A stretch of DNA of 7,843 bases from Chloroflexota bacterium (GCA_020346965.1 CP070793.1:217756-225598); one strand, 5' to 3'; positions 1 to 6,247 are shown, numbered from the stretch's first letter. Notes: generated from the sequence alone by a model not told the origin. Translations and numbers: made by a program.

Positions 1-209
1 AGATTCAGCATTTTAGCAAAGGCAAGATAGGGATCTTCCACGGGCTCAAAAAAATCGCTTTCATCCGGAGTTACATTATTAGTGGCGAATAAGTCCTGCA
101 AATACTCACCCAGGTTCTGTGGGTATGGTCGTAAATCATGGACAGCCGGAACACTGACGCTAATCACGGCGATTGCCACAACCGCGGTGATAATCCATTT
201 CTTAGCCAT
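1..209 (-). CDS. Membrane-anchored amidohydrolase, second copy (5' end only)
   Basis: This is the first 69 complete codons of a gene whose remainder lies beyond the left edge. The ATG is at 209-207, and the Shine-Dalgarno AGGGGG (215-220) precedes it by 5 nt. The translation begins MAKKWIITAVVAIAV and ends at FEPVEDPYLAFAKMLN. It aligns without gaps to the N-terminus of the complete amidohydrolase at 855-2024: about 57 of 70 residues match, and about 30 of 209 bases differ. The frame is intact, with no stop or indel, and many differences are silent or conservative (I/V, A/T), which suggests that both copies are or were translated. Residues 6-22 form a hydrophobic segment, a membrane anchor or uncleaved signal. 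The catalytic domain is not visible here, so its function is inferred from the other copy. Confidence 0.85.
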   Translation of the reverse strand, partial: MAKKWIITAVVAIAVISVSVPAVHDLRPYPQNLGEYLQDLFATNNVTPDESDFFEPVEDPYLAFAKMLN

Positions 210-687
210 ATTCGCCCCCTGTCAAGTAAGTTTCTGTGTCGGGTAGAACAACGCGACTGTCCTGGCAATACGATGAGACCAATAGCAGACTAATGAGTAT
301 TTAGTACTTACTATTCAAGACTCCCTTTTGGCTGAACAACAATCAGCGCCCGTAATTCACGCCCAATGCTTCTTACTGTTGCTCCCCAAGACCGTCATCC
401 CTCTGCGTCCTGTTTGCCTTCAAAGCTGATTTTATACTCCAGCTTCGGCAAAGTCAATTGCATTCTTCGCTTAATATTCAGCTCCGATCGAAATGTTATG
501 GTACCTGCGACAGTAAGGGTGGATTCCTTTCCATCTCTACTTGGACGCAAGTTCTCAGAAAGTCCCCTTAGCTGAGTTTGGTCTCTTCAACGAGTGGTTT
601 TACCGAGTATCGGGAATTACTATTGCTTTCGGCCGCATGTTATTACCTGTCGCAGAAGCCAAAAGCGAGGCCTTTCTATGCTCTCAT
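210..687. other. 478-bp intergenic region between amidohydrolase copy and methyltransferase remnant
   Basis: This region holds a ribosome binding site (215-220), an untranslated leader of about 200 nt, the promoter at 429-457, and a moderately conserved upstream stretch. Short open frames occur on both strands. The plus-strand frames at 366-575 and 541-786 have no ribosome binding site and no recognisable domain. The minus-strand frame at 398-586 lacks a good start and is broken by a TAA in the duplicate. None is called as a gene. No intrinsic terminator was seen. Confidence 0.6.
429..457 (-). promoter_or_regulatory. Sigma70-type promoter of the left amidohydrolase copy
   Basis: Read on the minus strand, a -35 box TTGACT (457-452) is followed by exactly 17 bp and a -10 box TAAAAT (434-429). 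An overlapping TATAAA gives an alternative 15-bp spacing. Transcription would start near 422 and give a leader of about 212 nt before the ATG at 209. The element is base-for-base identical in the right unit, including about 65 bp upstream of the -35 box, which supports a functional role. No experimental evidence is available here. Confidence 0.6.
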
Positions 688-801
688 CTATCTAGCAGAA
701 AAGCATTGTTTCTGCCTATGGAGTGGACAGTATCTTATCAGGATAACGTCTGCCAGGGAGAGAGAAGGTTCGGCCAATTCGTCTGATATCCTCAGTATAC
801 C
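688..801 (-). pseudogene. Decayed 3' tail of a SAM methyltransferase
   Basis: On the minus strand, 801 to 688 reads as 37 codons (beginning GILRISDELAEP) and then TAG. It aligns without gaps to residues 235-265 of the complete methyltransferase at 2512-3309. The block SLADVIL is identical, and paired positions include I236, L237, D241, L243, A244 and P246. A TAA at 804-802 replaces Ser234 of the intact protein, and the original stop is lost (CAA in place of TGA), so the frame runs six codons further. No start or catalytic domain is attached: the upstream part is missing and the complete amidohydrolase gene ends about 50 bp away. This is a leftover of the tandem duplication, not a working gene. 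Confidence 0.75.
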
Positions 802-854
802 TTAGAACACAGAGAGGTAAGGACTCGACGGCTGGTTAAGTTAAGCGCAACAAT

Positions 855-2024
855 TCAGAGACCCAGCACCTTCTTGGGATTCTCGTAATAGAGCTTTCTG
901 AGAATCTCTTCGTCCAAATCAAAGCCTTCATGTACCTCGTCCGACCTTCCGAACTCACATGTAAATTCCGCCTTCTGACAAAGGTCAATGTCACACCTTA
1001 CCCTCTCGTACAGCCAGTCGAAATCATTGATTCTGATGGCTAAGATAACATCTGAACCAAACAGGATTCTGTCCTGGTACTTTATGACGAAATTCCTTAT
1101 CGTCTCTAGGTCACGCTTGAGGTAATCGTGGAACGTCGCAATATAGCCACCCATGGAAAGATCGATATACAAATTGGGGTGTTTGTCCAAGAGCTCAGCA
1201 GTCACATCAAGATGAATTCCTTTCATTATTGTATTCCCATAATGAGCATGGATGAAAGTAACTTCCGGGAAATCCGAAAGTACTTGGTCCAATTGGTTCA
1301 GTAGTTCGGGAATGCGAATAACACTACCGTGGAGCAAAACAGGGACATCATATTCAGCTACCTTCTGATAGACCTTGTACATGTTTTCTGAATTGAGAGG
1401 CTCGTCGTAATATTCTGGATGACCGCCCATCAACTTTAGCCCCTTTGCCCCTGCTAGAATATACTGCTCAACAAGCTCGGCAGCACGGGGATCAGCTTCA
1501 TCAATTGTGCAAAAGGGTATAACTTTGTCAGGATACCTATCAGCCCACATCATCATGAGCATCGAGTTAATCCTGTAGAACCTGTTATCGGGTGGTAATC
1601 CGGTAGGAAGAAGCACCACTTTGGAAATACCGAAGCAGCCAAGAGCTCTCAGAAACAGGTCGACATCACCAGAGGTAGCGTAGTGTTCATGCATATCGAT
1701 TTTGCCGTAGAGCCCATCGAGGTACAGTTTATCTTTAACGGCAAGGAATTGCTCTGAAATTAGATTCGCCTTTCTTGTAGTTATACTGTCGTTACTCTGA
1801 GCAGAAGTGGGGATCAGATTCAGCATTTTAGCAAAGGCAAGATAGGGGTCTTCCACAGGTTCAAAAAAATCGTCTGTCCTGGGAGTTATGTTATTGGCAG
1901 CAAATAAGCCCTGTAAATACTCACCCAGGTTCTGTGGGTACGGGCGAAAATCACGGATAGCCGGAATACTGACGCTAATCACAGCGATTGCTACAACCGC
2001 GATGATAATCCGTTTCTTAGTCAT
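855..2024 (-). CDS. Membrane-anchored amidohydrolase (amidohydrolase_2 / TIM-barrel metal-dependent hydrolase)
   Basis: This 389-residue protein has a short positively charged N-terminus and a hydrophobic segment at residues 6-22. That segment suggests a membrane anchor or signal sequence, with the enzyme outside the cytoplasmic membrane. No lipobox cysteine is visible. Residues 70-105 form a linker. The catalytic domain starts at IDMHEHY (His112, His114, the HxH metal site), then GAKGLKLMGG (Lys197), LLHGS (His232), FIHAHYGN (His259/His261) and LFGSDVI (Asp325). It ends NPKKVLGL, typical of the PF04909 fold. Members hydrolyse C-N or C-O bonds or decarboxylate aromatic acids, and the substrate cannot be read from the sequence. 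The ATG at 2024-2022 follows AGGGGG with a 5-nt gap. A promoter at 2235-2263 would drive it from a leader of about 200 nt. A partial paralogue lies at 1-209. A periplasmic position is unusual for this family but is inferred only from the N-terminus. Confidence 0.93.
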   Translation of the reverse strand: MTKKRIIIAVVAIAVISVSIPAIRDFRPYPQNLGEYLQGLFAANNITPRTDDFFEPVEDPYLAFAKMLNLIPTSAQSNDSITTRKANLISEQFLAVKDKLYLDGLYGKIDMHEHYATSGDVDLFLRALGCFGISKVVLLPTGLPPDNRFYRINSMLMMMWADRYPDKVIPFCTIDEADPRAAELVEQYILAGAKGLKLMGGHPEYYDEPLNSENMYKVYQKVAEYDVPVLLHGSVIRIPELLNQLDQVLSDFPEVTFIHAHYGNTIMKGIHLDVTAELLDKHPNLYIDLSMGGYIATFHDYLKRDLETIRNFVIKYQDRILFGSDVILAIRINDFDWLYERVRCDIDLCQKAEFTCEFGRSDEVHEGFDLDEEILRKLYYENPKKVLGL

Positions 2025-2029
2025 ATTTG

Positions 2030-2035
2030 CCCCCT
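2030..2035 (-). promoter_or_regulatory. Shine-Dalgarno of the amidohydrolase gene
   Basis: AGGGGG on the minus strand sits 5 nt before the ATG at 2024. The same motif, with its surrounding ACTTGACAGGGGGC context, precedes the left copy at 215-220. That fixes the start codon of both genes, with the hydrophobic N-terminal segment included. Confidence 0.7.
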
Positions 2036-2234
2036 GTCAAGTAAGTTTCTGTGTCGGCTAGAACAACGCGATTGTCCAAGCAACGTGGCGACAGTAATGA
2101 TGCACTGCCAAGTATCTAGGACTTACTGTTTTTTGGCTGAACAGCAATCAATGGCTGTAACTTACTGCCAATGTATTTTGCCGCTGTTTCCCCAAGACCG
2201 TCATCCCCCTGCATCCTGTTTGCCTTTACAGCCG

Positions 2235-2263
2235 ATTTTATACTCCAGCTTCGGCAAAGTCAA
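2235..2263 (-). promoter_or_regulatory. Sigma70-type promoter of the complete amidohydrolase gene
   Basis: A minus-strand -35 box TTGACT (2263-2258), 17-bp spacer and -10 box TAAAAT (2240-2235) match the left-unit promoter exactly. The predicted start near 2228 gives a leader of about 203 nt. The site lies in the 97-bp identical core (2234-2330). It would let the amidohydrolase be transcribed independently of the methyltransferase upstream of it. Confidence 0.6.
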
Positions 2264-2511
2264 TTGCATTCTTCGCTTAATATTCAGCTCCGATCGAAAT
2301 GTTATGGTACCTGCGACAGTAAGGGTGGATCCCTTTCCATCTCTATCTTAACGCAAATTTCCTGAAAGCCCCTTTAGCTGAGTCTGGTCTCTTCAACGAG
2401 TGGCTTTACCGAGTATCAGGAATTACTATGGCCTTCGGTCGCATGTTCTTACCTGTCGCAGCAACCAAAAGCGCCGCCTTTCGATGCTCTCACTTGTCCA
2501 GTACGGCAGTG

Positions 2512-3309
2512 TCATTTTGGCTGACAAGTTGGATTGCATTTCATCAGGATAACGTCTGCCAGGGAGGGGAAAGGTCGGGCCAATTTATCTAATACATTAA
2601 GAATAGCAGAAGAAACCGAATGGGGAAGTTTGGAAAGAAAGCTGCCCCACAGGGGGAGTCCAAAAAAGAGGGATATTCCCTTTGCTGCTTTAATTTCGAA
2701 ATACTGTTTAACCAGGCTGCTTAGGAATGGGTAATCAAATCTATACGTGTGGTCTGGTGGTGGCTCCCAGAGCCTCCTCTCCTTAGCCAGGGAAGGGGAA
2801 AGAAACTTTGTTACTGGATATAGCTTCTTCCCCAGGCGGAAACCCAGGCTATCAAAATTAGCTATGGAGATTATCATCTCTCCGCCAGGTTTCAGTACAT
2901 GGGCAATCTCCTCCATTGTTTTGTCAGGGGAGGCAAAATGGTCCAATGCTCCCTTACACATAACTTTATCGAATGAGTGTGGCTTAAAGGGCAAATTCTC
3001 CCCAATTCCCTGGGCTAAGACTATTTGGGAATTGCTTTCACTAAGAAACTGTCTAGCCCGAGCTATCATTACACGGGATGGTTCAAGCCCAACAACCTTC
3101 GCTCCCTTCGCCCGCAGGCGTACGCCATCAATAGCCTTTCCACAACCGACATCCAGTATTAGCTCGCCAGGGTTGGCGTTTACTTCTTCCAGAGTTAGAT
3201 GGAGCATTTGTTGGAATAAGAATTCGAGATTAGGGTAGACTACGGGGGGCACTACGTCGTCGTCATTCCATTCCAGGTCGATTTTTTCCGTATTGTGCTC
3301 CTGTATCAT
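2512..3309 (-). CDS. Class I SAM-dependent methyltransferase (UbiE/Methyltransf_11 type)
   Basis: This 265-residue protein has a Rossmann methyltransferase core. Motif I is LILDVGCGK (residues 50-58), followed by the acidic ribose-binding Glu76 in GLEPS. NLPFKPHSFDKV (105-116) is the motif II region and LKPGGEMIIS (139-148) is post-II/III. A C-terminal part with WEPPPDHTYRFD (181-192) probably shapes the acceptor pocket. It is predicted to be cytoplasmic and to transfer a methyl group from S-adenosylmethionine; the acceptor is unknown. Length is normal for the family. The ATG at 3309 is preceded closely by an in-frame TGA, so no longer start exists, but no strong Shine-Dalgarno is visible (the upstream sequence is three spaced GAATC copies). 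It lies 82 bp downstream of the acyl-CoA ligase alpha gene and may be co-transcribed. Its last 31 codons are duplicated as a remnant at 688-801. Confidence 0.92.
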   Translation of the reverse strand: MIQEHNTEKIDLEWNDDDVVPPVVYPNLEFLFQQMLHLTLEEVNANPGELILDVGCGKAIDGVRLRAKGAKVVGLEPSRVMIARARQFLSESNSQIVLAQGIGENLPFKPHSFDKVMCKGALDHFASPDKTMEEIAHVLKPGGEMIISIANFDSLGFRLGKKLYPVTKFLSPSLAKERRLWEPPPDHTYRFDYPFLSSLVKQYFEIKAAKGISLFFGLPLWGSFLSKLPHSVSSAILNVLDKLARPFPSLADVILMKCNPTCQPK

Positions 3310-3391
3310 GATTCAGATTCAGGATTCTAATTTTGCGGTTATGTAGTTTGTAAAGAGTTGCAGTTTCCTTTAACTAACTTTATCTAGCCTC

Positions 3392-4810
3392 CTACCTACA
3401 GGAATGCTGGTTAGTATTATGGATAGCTTTAGCTGCACGTTCCATGGAACAGAAGACCGGAATTGAGGCCGCAAGCAGCTTTTGTTCTATCTGCATTCGT
3501 TCGGACTCAGCGGAGCCAGGCGGGAGAACGATTATTACGGGCTTATTTTGCCTGCTTCCAAGCTCTATGAAGAAGTCATTTATTTCTTCCAGTCCTTTCC
3601 ATGAATAAATTGGCAGAAGAATGTCAGTATCCTCTTGAATTAAGATGACATCGATAGCCGTATCCCTTGCTACTAAATCTATTGATTGAAATAGGGTTTC
3701 CAAGCCCCTGAATTGTGCCTGGCTTACGTCTACTGGATTGCGCAGGATGCTGCCCACTTCGCCCAGAAGCTCGCTCAGCTTCTGCTTTGTCTCAAGGGAG
3801 AGAGGTGGGACCTTGAGCCCGTTCCCCATACAAGCATCGCCAGCGGCTACCGAATTGCCACCGCCGCCATCCGCCAGGCCACCAATAATGGCTGCGCGCG
3901 TGCCTTGCCAGTCTCCAAGTTGTTGAAAGATAAGCAGGGTGTCGGTCATTTCCTCTAGACTATGCACTTCTATAGCCCCGGCTTGCTTCAACATCGCCGA
4001 CCAGACGGCTGCTGAACTGGCCAAGGAGCCAGTGTGAGACATAGCAGCCCGAATGCCAGCCTCTGTTCTTCCTCCTTTCCAGACAATTAAAGGCTTGGCC
4101 TTGGCTACTTCTTTCATAGTATTGAAAAGACGAGCTCCGTCTCTTGTTCCCTCAAGGTAGGCACCAATGACCCTGGTTTTGGGGTCAGCAGCAAGGTATT
4201 GTAGGAAATCGCTGGCATCCAAATCAATGCCGTTACCAAAGCTGACTCCCTTACTGTAGCTGATATGGCGGGTCGTGCCCATTGTTACTAATTTGGCGGC
4301 GATACCGCCGCTCTGAGAGAGGAAACCGACGGAACCACTTGCACCTAGTGTTCCCATAGGGAACGGGATTTTGCGTTCCGGGCAATATACACCTATACAG
4401 TTCGGGCCAATGATACGAACATTTCCCTGTCGCGCTTTCTCGAGCATTTGCTCCTCTAACTTGTGTCCCTGTTGTGCATCCATCTCACTGAATCCAGCAG
4501 TGAAGAATTGAACTGCTTTGACATTCTTAGCCACGCAGTCATCGAGGAGATCCAACACAGATTGTCGAGGAATAGCTACAATAACGTAATCTACTTCTCC
4601 AGGGACCAGCCTTAGATTCGTGGAAATCTCGAGGTTAGCGATGTGACCACTCTTGGAACCAATCGGGTAAATAGAACCCGGGAATCCAGCTGTTTTCAGG
4701 GACCAGACCCATATAGAACCAGCTTTTATCGAGGTAGTCGATGCCCCGATGACGGCAATAGATTTGGGGTAAAAGATAGGCTCAAATTCCTTAATCTTTT
4801 CCTCAAACAA
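3392..4810 (-). CDS. ADP-forming acetate/acyl-CoA ligase, alpha (CoA-binding) subunit
   Basis: This cytoplasmic subunit belongs to the NDP-forming acyl-CoA synthetase family (acyl-CoA + ADP + Pi to acid + CoA + ATP). From the chosen start, the CoA-binding Rossmann domain begins at FYPKSIAVIGAS (residues 13-24) and continues to IIGPNCIGVYCP (133-144). The ligase-CoA domain opens with GFLSQSGGIA (162-171). SHTGSLA contains His259, aligned with the phosphorylated histidine of this family (His257 in the Pyrococcus alpha subunit). NPVDV (358-362) lies in the last domain. The start is a TTG at 4810-4808: GAGGA (4817-4821) is 6 nt upstream of it. An alternative TTG at 4816 directly abuts the Shine-Dalgarno, and an in-frame TGA excludes longer forms. 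Length is 472 aa, as for split alpha subunits. The beta subunit gene is 82 bp upstream. A glycine-rich stretch, GLADGGGGNS (about 311-320), seems longer than usual. Confidence 0.93.
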   Translation of the reverse strand: MFEEKIKEFEPIFYPKSIAVIGASTTSIKAGSIWVWSLKTAGFPGSIYPIGSKSGHIANLEISTNLRLVPGEVDYVIVAIPRQSVLDLLDDCVAKNVKAVQFFTAGFSEMDAQQGHKLEEQMLEKARQGNVRIIGPNCIGVYCPERKIPFPMGTLGASGSVGFLSQSGGIAAKLVTMGTTRHISYSKGVSFGNGIDLDASDFLQYLAADPKTRVIGAYLEGTRDGARLFNTMKEVAKAKPLIVWKGGRTEAGIRAAMSHTGSLASSAAVWSAMLKQAGAIEVHSLEEMTDTLLIFQQLGDWQGTRAAIIGGLADGGGGNSVAAGDACMGNGLKVPPLSLETKQKLSELLGEVGSILRNPVDVSQAQFRGLETLFQSIDLVARDTAIDVILIQEDTDILLPIYSWKGLEEINDFFIELGSRQNKPVIIVLPPGSAESERMQIEQKLLAASIPVFCSMERAAKAIHNTNQHSCR

Positions 4811-4816
4811 GGGCAA

Positions 4817-4821
4817 TCCTC
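4817..4821 (-). promoter_or_regulatory. Shine-Dalgarno that decides the TTG start of the alpha subunit
   Basis: GAGGA on the minus strand lies 6 nt before the TTG at 4810-4808 and 0 nt before the TTG at 4816-4814. The normal 5-9 nt spacing favours the shorter form. No ATG or GTG fits, because a TGA overlaps the Shine-Dalgarno in frame. Confidence 0.6.
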
Positions 4822-4892
4822 AGGGGCTAACCTGTCTGTTGAAATTCGGGTTTAATAAACTTTGGGTTATCGGGATAATGGTGCTTCGATTA

Positions 4893-5555
4893 TCATTCCA
4901 GGATTATCCGGGCATCAACAGCTACAGCTTTATCAGGATAGGCAAATATGGGATTGAGGTCGAGTTCTCTTATTTGCGGATTTTTCTCGACAAACTGAGA
5001 TACCTTGACTATTAGCTTTTCCAGTGCCGGGATGCTGGCTGGCTTTTGGCCTCTATAGCCTTCCAGTACGGGATATCCCTTTATTTCTCTAATCATAGCT
5101 TTGGCATCTCTTGCAGTTACGGGGACTATTCTGAAGGAGACATCTTTTAACACCTCTACCAGTATGCCGCCAAGCCCGAACATGAGTACGGGGCCGAATT
5201 GAGGGTCCTTGCTCATGCCCACAATCACTTCCACTCCTGATGGAGCCATCGATTGCACCGAAACACCCTCAATCTGAGCTTGGGGGTATGCCTGTTTAAT
5301 AGAGGATAAAATCTCATTATAGGCCTTGCCTACCTGAGTAGCGTTGGTTAATCCTAATTTGACACCGCCGGAATCACTTTTGTGCACCACTTCGGTGGAA
5401 CTTACTTTTAATACTACGGGAAACCCCATTTCATTGCTAATAGAAATGGCTTCCTTTTTACTTCGGGCGAGTTTAGCTTCAACAACGGGTATCCCTGCTT
5501 TCTTAAGAAGTGCCTTGGATTCGACCTCGGTTAATAGATTTTGGCTCTTTGCCAT
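4893..5555 (-). CDS. ADP-forming acetate/acyl-CoA ligase, beta (ATP-grasp) subunit
   Basis: This 220-residue ATP-grasp protein (ATP-grasp_5 type) is the nucleotide-binding partner of the alpha subunit. It begins LTEVESKALLKKAGIPV (residues 8-24), the usual N-terminal helix. It then has FPVVLKVSS with Lys50, VVHKSDSGGVKLG with His58 (aligned with the second phosphohistidine, His71 beta in described enzymes), FGLGGILVEVLKDVSFR (126-142) and ELDLNPIFA (197-205), which binds metal and ADP. The phosphoryl group passes from the alpha-subunit histidine to this histidine and then to ADP. Length is typical of a free beta subunit; many bacteria instead fuse the two. The ATG at 5555 follows AAGGAG (5563-5568) with a 7-nt gap, a strong site. 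It lies 121 bp downstream of the pyruvate-kinase-like gene and 82 bp upstream of the alpha gene, all one way, so it is probably one operon. Which acid is used cannot be read from the sequence. Confidence 0.94.
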   Translation of the reverse strand: MAKSQNLLTEVESKALLKKAGIPVVEAKLARSKKEAISISNEMGFPVVLKVSSTEVVHKSDSGGVKLGLTNATQVGKAYNEILSSIKQAYPQAQIEGVSVQSMAPSGVEVIVGMSKDPQFGPVLMFGLGGILVEVLKDVSFRIVPVTARDAKAMIREIKGYPVLEGYRGQKPASIPALEKLIVKVSQFVEKNPQIRELDLNPIFAYPDKAVAVDARIILE

Positions 5556-5562
5556 CGATTAT

Positions 5563-5568
5563 CTCCTT
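5563..5568 (-). promoter_or_regulatory. Shine-Dalgarno of the beta subunit gene
   Basis: AAGGAG on the minus strand is spaced 7 nt from the ATG at 5555-5553. It is the strongest ribosome binding site on the minus strand in this window and supports the chosen start. Confidence 0.7.
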
Positions 5569-5637
5569 CCATGCGTCTGGTTATTCAAAATTCGCTCTTT
5601 ATTGTAACCCGTTGTTTATTTTTTCTCTAGTATGTTT

Positions 5638-5677
5638 ATAGGTTGAATAATTCACTGATTCAGATAAAACAACCTAT
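5638..5677 (-). other. Intercistronic inverted repeat (possible mRNA hairpin)
   Basis: Two perfect 8-bp arms, ataggttg (5638-5645) and caacctat (5670-5677), flank a 24-nt spacer. The palindrome TGAATAATTCA (5644-5654) overlaps the first arm. The second arm touches the stop codon of the pyruvate-kinase-like gene. In the direction of transcription it is followed by an A-rich stretch and not a T run, so it is not a standard intrinsic terminator. It could instead act on mRNA stability or processing between the two genes, or bind a dimeric protein. Confidence 0.35.
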
Positions 5678-6240
5678 CACCTTGGCTTGCACAGGATTTC
5701 CTGAACCTGCAACTGAAAAAAGTCATGAGTATGGGCCGGCTTAATAACCAGTGCGGTATCTGCTCCACTTCCCGTGCCTCCGATAGAGATTATCTCTTCA
5801 TCTGTCCTTATGAGACCAGCATCGGCAGCCATAAGGGCTATTTCGCAGGCTACTTTGGTGCCCTGTCCAAAGACCCTTAAGGTATGAGCTATGATTTCAT
5901 CCACCTGATACGTGTTAAACCTGCGGCGAACTGCCCTGCCTACTCCGCCGAAGGCGTGCGTGGCAGTTAGAAGCATCCCTCGCTTTTCCAGTATCTCTGA
6001 CTTGCTTGACTGTGTTAGTTCCTGAACATCGGCTGTGGGAAACCCTGCAGCATGAGTAACTACCACTACCCTGTAATTGGTGAACATCTTCAACGCCTTC
6101 AATCCAGTTTCTCCACTGGTAGAAGCTATAACTACGCTTTTTATACCTAACTCCTCCGCTCTTCTCTTAGCTATTTTCAGGGTTTTTTCGGTGTTTACAC
6201 TGCCTGGTTCCGGGAAATAGACACTTTTGACTTCCAGCAT
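5677..6240 (-). CDS. Stand-alone pyruvate kinase C-terminal (alpha/beta) domain protein
   Basis: This 187-residue protein resembles the free-standing family related to the pyruvate kinase C-terminal domain (PK_C-like). It has no TIM barrel or substrate-binding residues of pyruvate kinase, so it is not expected to be a kinase. The N-terminus is VKSVYFPEPGSVNTEKTL, then VVIASTSGETGLKAL (residues 37-51), VVVVTHAAGF (58-67), TATHAFGGVGRAVRRRF (92-108) and a well conserved C-terminal block: HTLRVFGQGTKVACEI (119-134), MAADAGLI (137-144), IGGTGSGADTA (153-163). The glycine-rich loops suggest binding of a phosphorylated or nucleotide ligand, but the function is unknown. The ATG at 6240 was chosen because it matches the usual N-terminus. 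Upstream in-frame ATGs at 6303 and 6261 would run into the divergent promoter or the hydrolase gene. GAGAGG lies about 13 nt before the ATG, a long spacing. It leads the acyl-CoA ligase operon. Confidence 0.82.
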   Translation of the reverse strand: MLEVKSVYFPEPGSVNTEKTLKIAKRRAEELGIKSVVIASTSGETGLKALKMFTNYRVVVVTHAAGFPTADVQELTQSSKSEILEKRGMLLTATHAFGGVGRAVRRRFNTYQVDEIIAHTLRVFGQGTKVACEIALMAADAGLIRTDEEIISIGGTGSGADTALVIKPAHTHDFFQLQVQEILCKPR

Positions 6241-6247
6241 TTTGGAA

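Larger units (their letters stand above)
1..801. repeat. Tandem duplication, left unit
   Basis: This interval is homologous to 1816-2607. The offset is 1815 bp across the coding part and 1806 bp from about position 384 onward, so the left copy has 9 extra bases inside the leader. It covers the 5' end of an amidohydrolase gene, its leader and promoter, and a decayed methyltransferase 3' end. Identity is uneven: about 86% in the amidohydrolase codons, 100% over 428-524, lower over 540-736, and 100% again for 24 bp at 737-760. The left boundary is the window edge, so the true unit is longer. Confidence 0.92.
2025..2511. other. 487-bp intergenic region between amidohydrolase and methyltransferase
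   Basis: This region contains the ribosome binding site, the long leader, the promoter at 2235-2263 and a conserved upstream segment up to about 2400. No protein gene is supported. The plus-strand frame at 2085-2351 resembles one in the left unit only because the DNA is duplicated, and it has no ribosome binding site. No clear intrinsic terminator for the methyltransferase was found in the first 30 nt after its stop. Confidence 0.6.
1816..2607. repeat. Tandem duplication, right unit
   Basis: This is the partner of 1-801. It carries the first 70 codons of the complete amidohydrolase, the 487-bp intergenic region, and the last 31 codons of the complete methyltransferase. Homology to the left unit fades just beyond 2607, inside the methyltransferase gene. 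The duplication breakpoint, or the limit of detectable similarity, therefore lies in that gene rather than between genes. Confidence 0.92.

Noticed and set aside
366..575. Plus-strand open frame with a similar partner at 2085-2351
   Set aside because: The similarity simply reflects identical duplicated DNA. There is no ribosome binding site, no recognisable domain, and the frame covers the opposite-strand promoter. The two frames have different N-terminal halves.
398..586. Minus-strand open frame of about 63 codons across the conserved core, containing TLTVAGTITF
   Set aside because: It looks protein-like for about 40 residues and is open in the core of both copies. It has no good start, the duplicate has a TAA in the upstream part, and the promoter lies inside it. 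An old gene fragment remains possible.
1..2607. Insertion sequence or MITE origin for the repeated DNA
   Set aside because: No transposase, terminal inverted repeats or target-site duplications were seen. The repeat spans parts of genes in the same order, which fits tandem duplication better. A genome-wide search would be needed to exclude a dispersed element for the 97-bp core.
2747..3238. Plus-strand 163-codon open frame inside the methyltransferase gene
   Set aside because: It lies wholly antisense to a clear methyltransferase with all motifs and shows no domain of its own.
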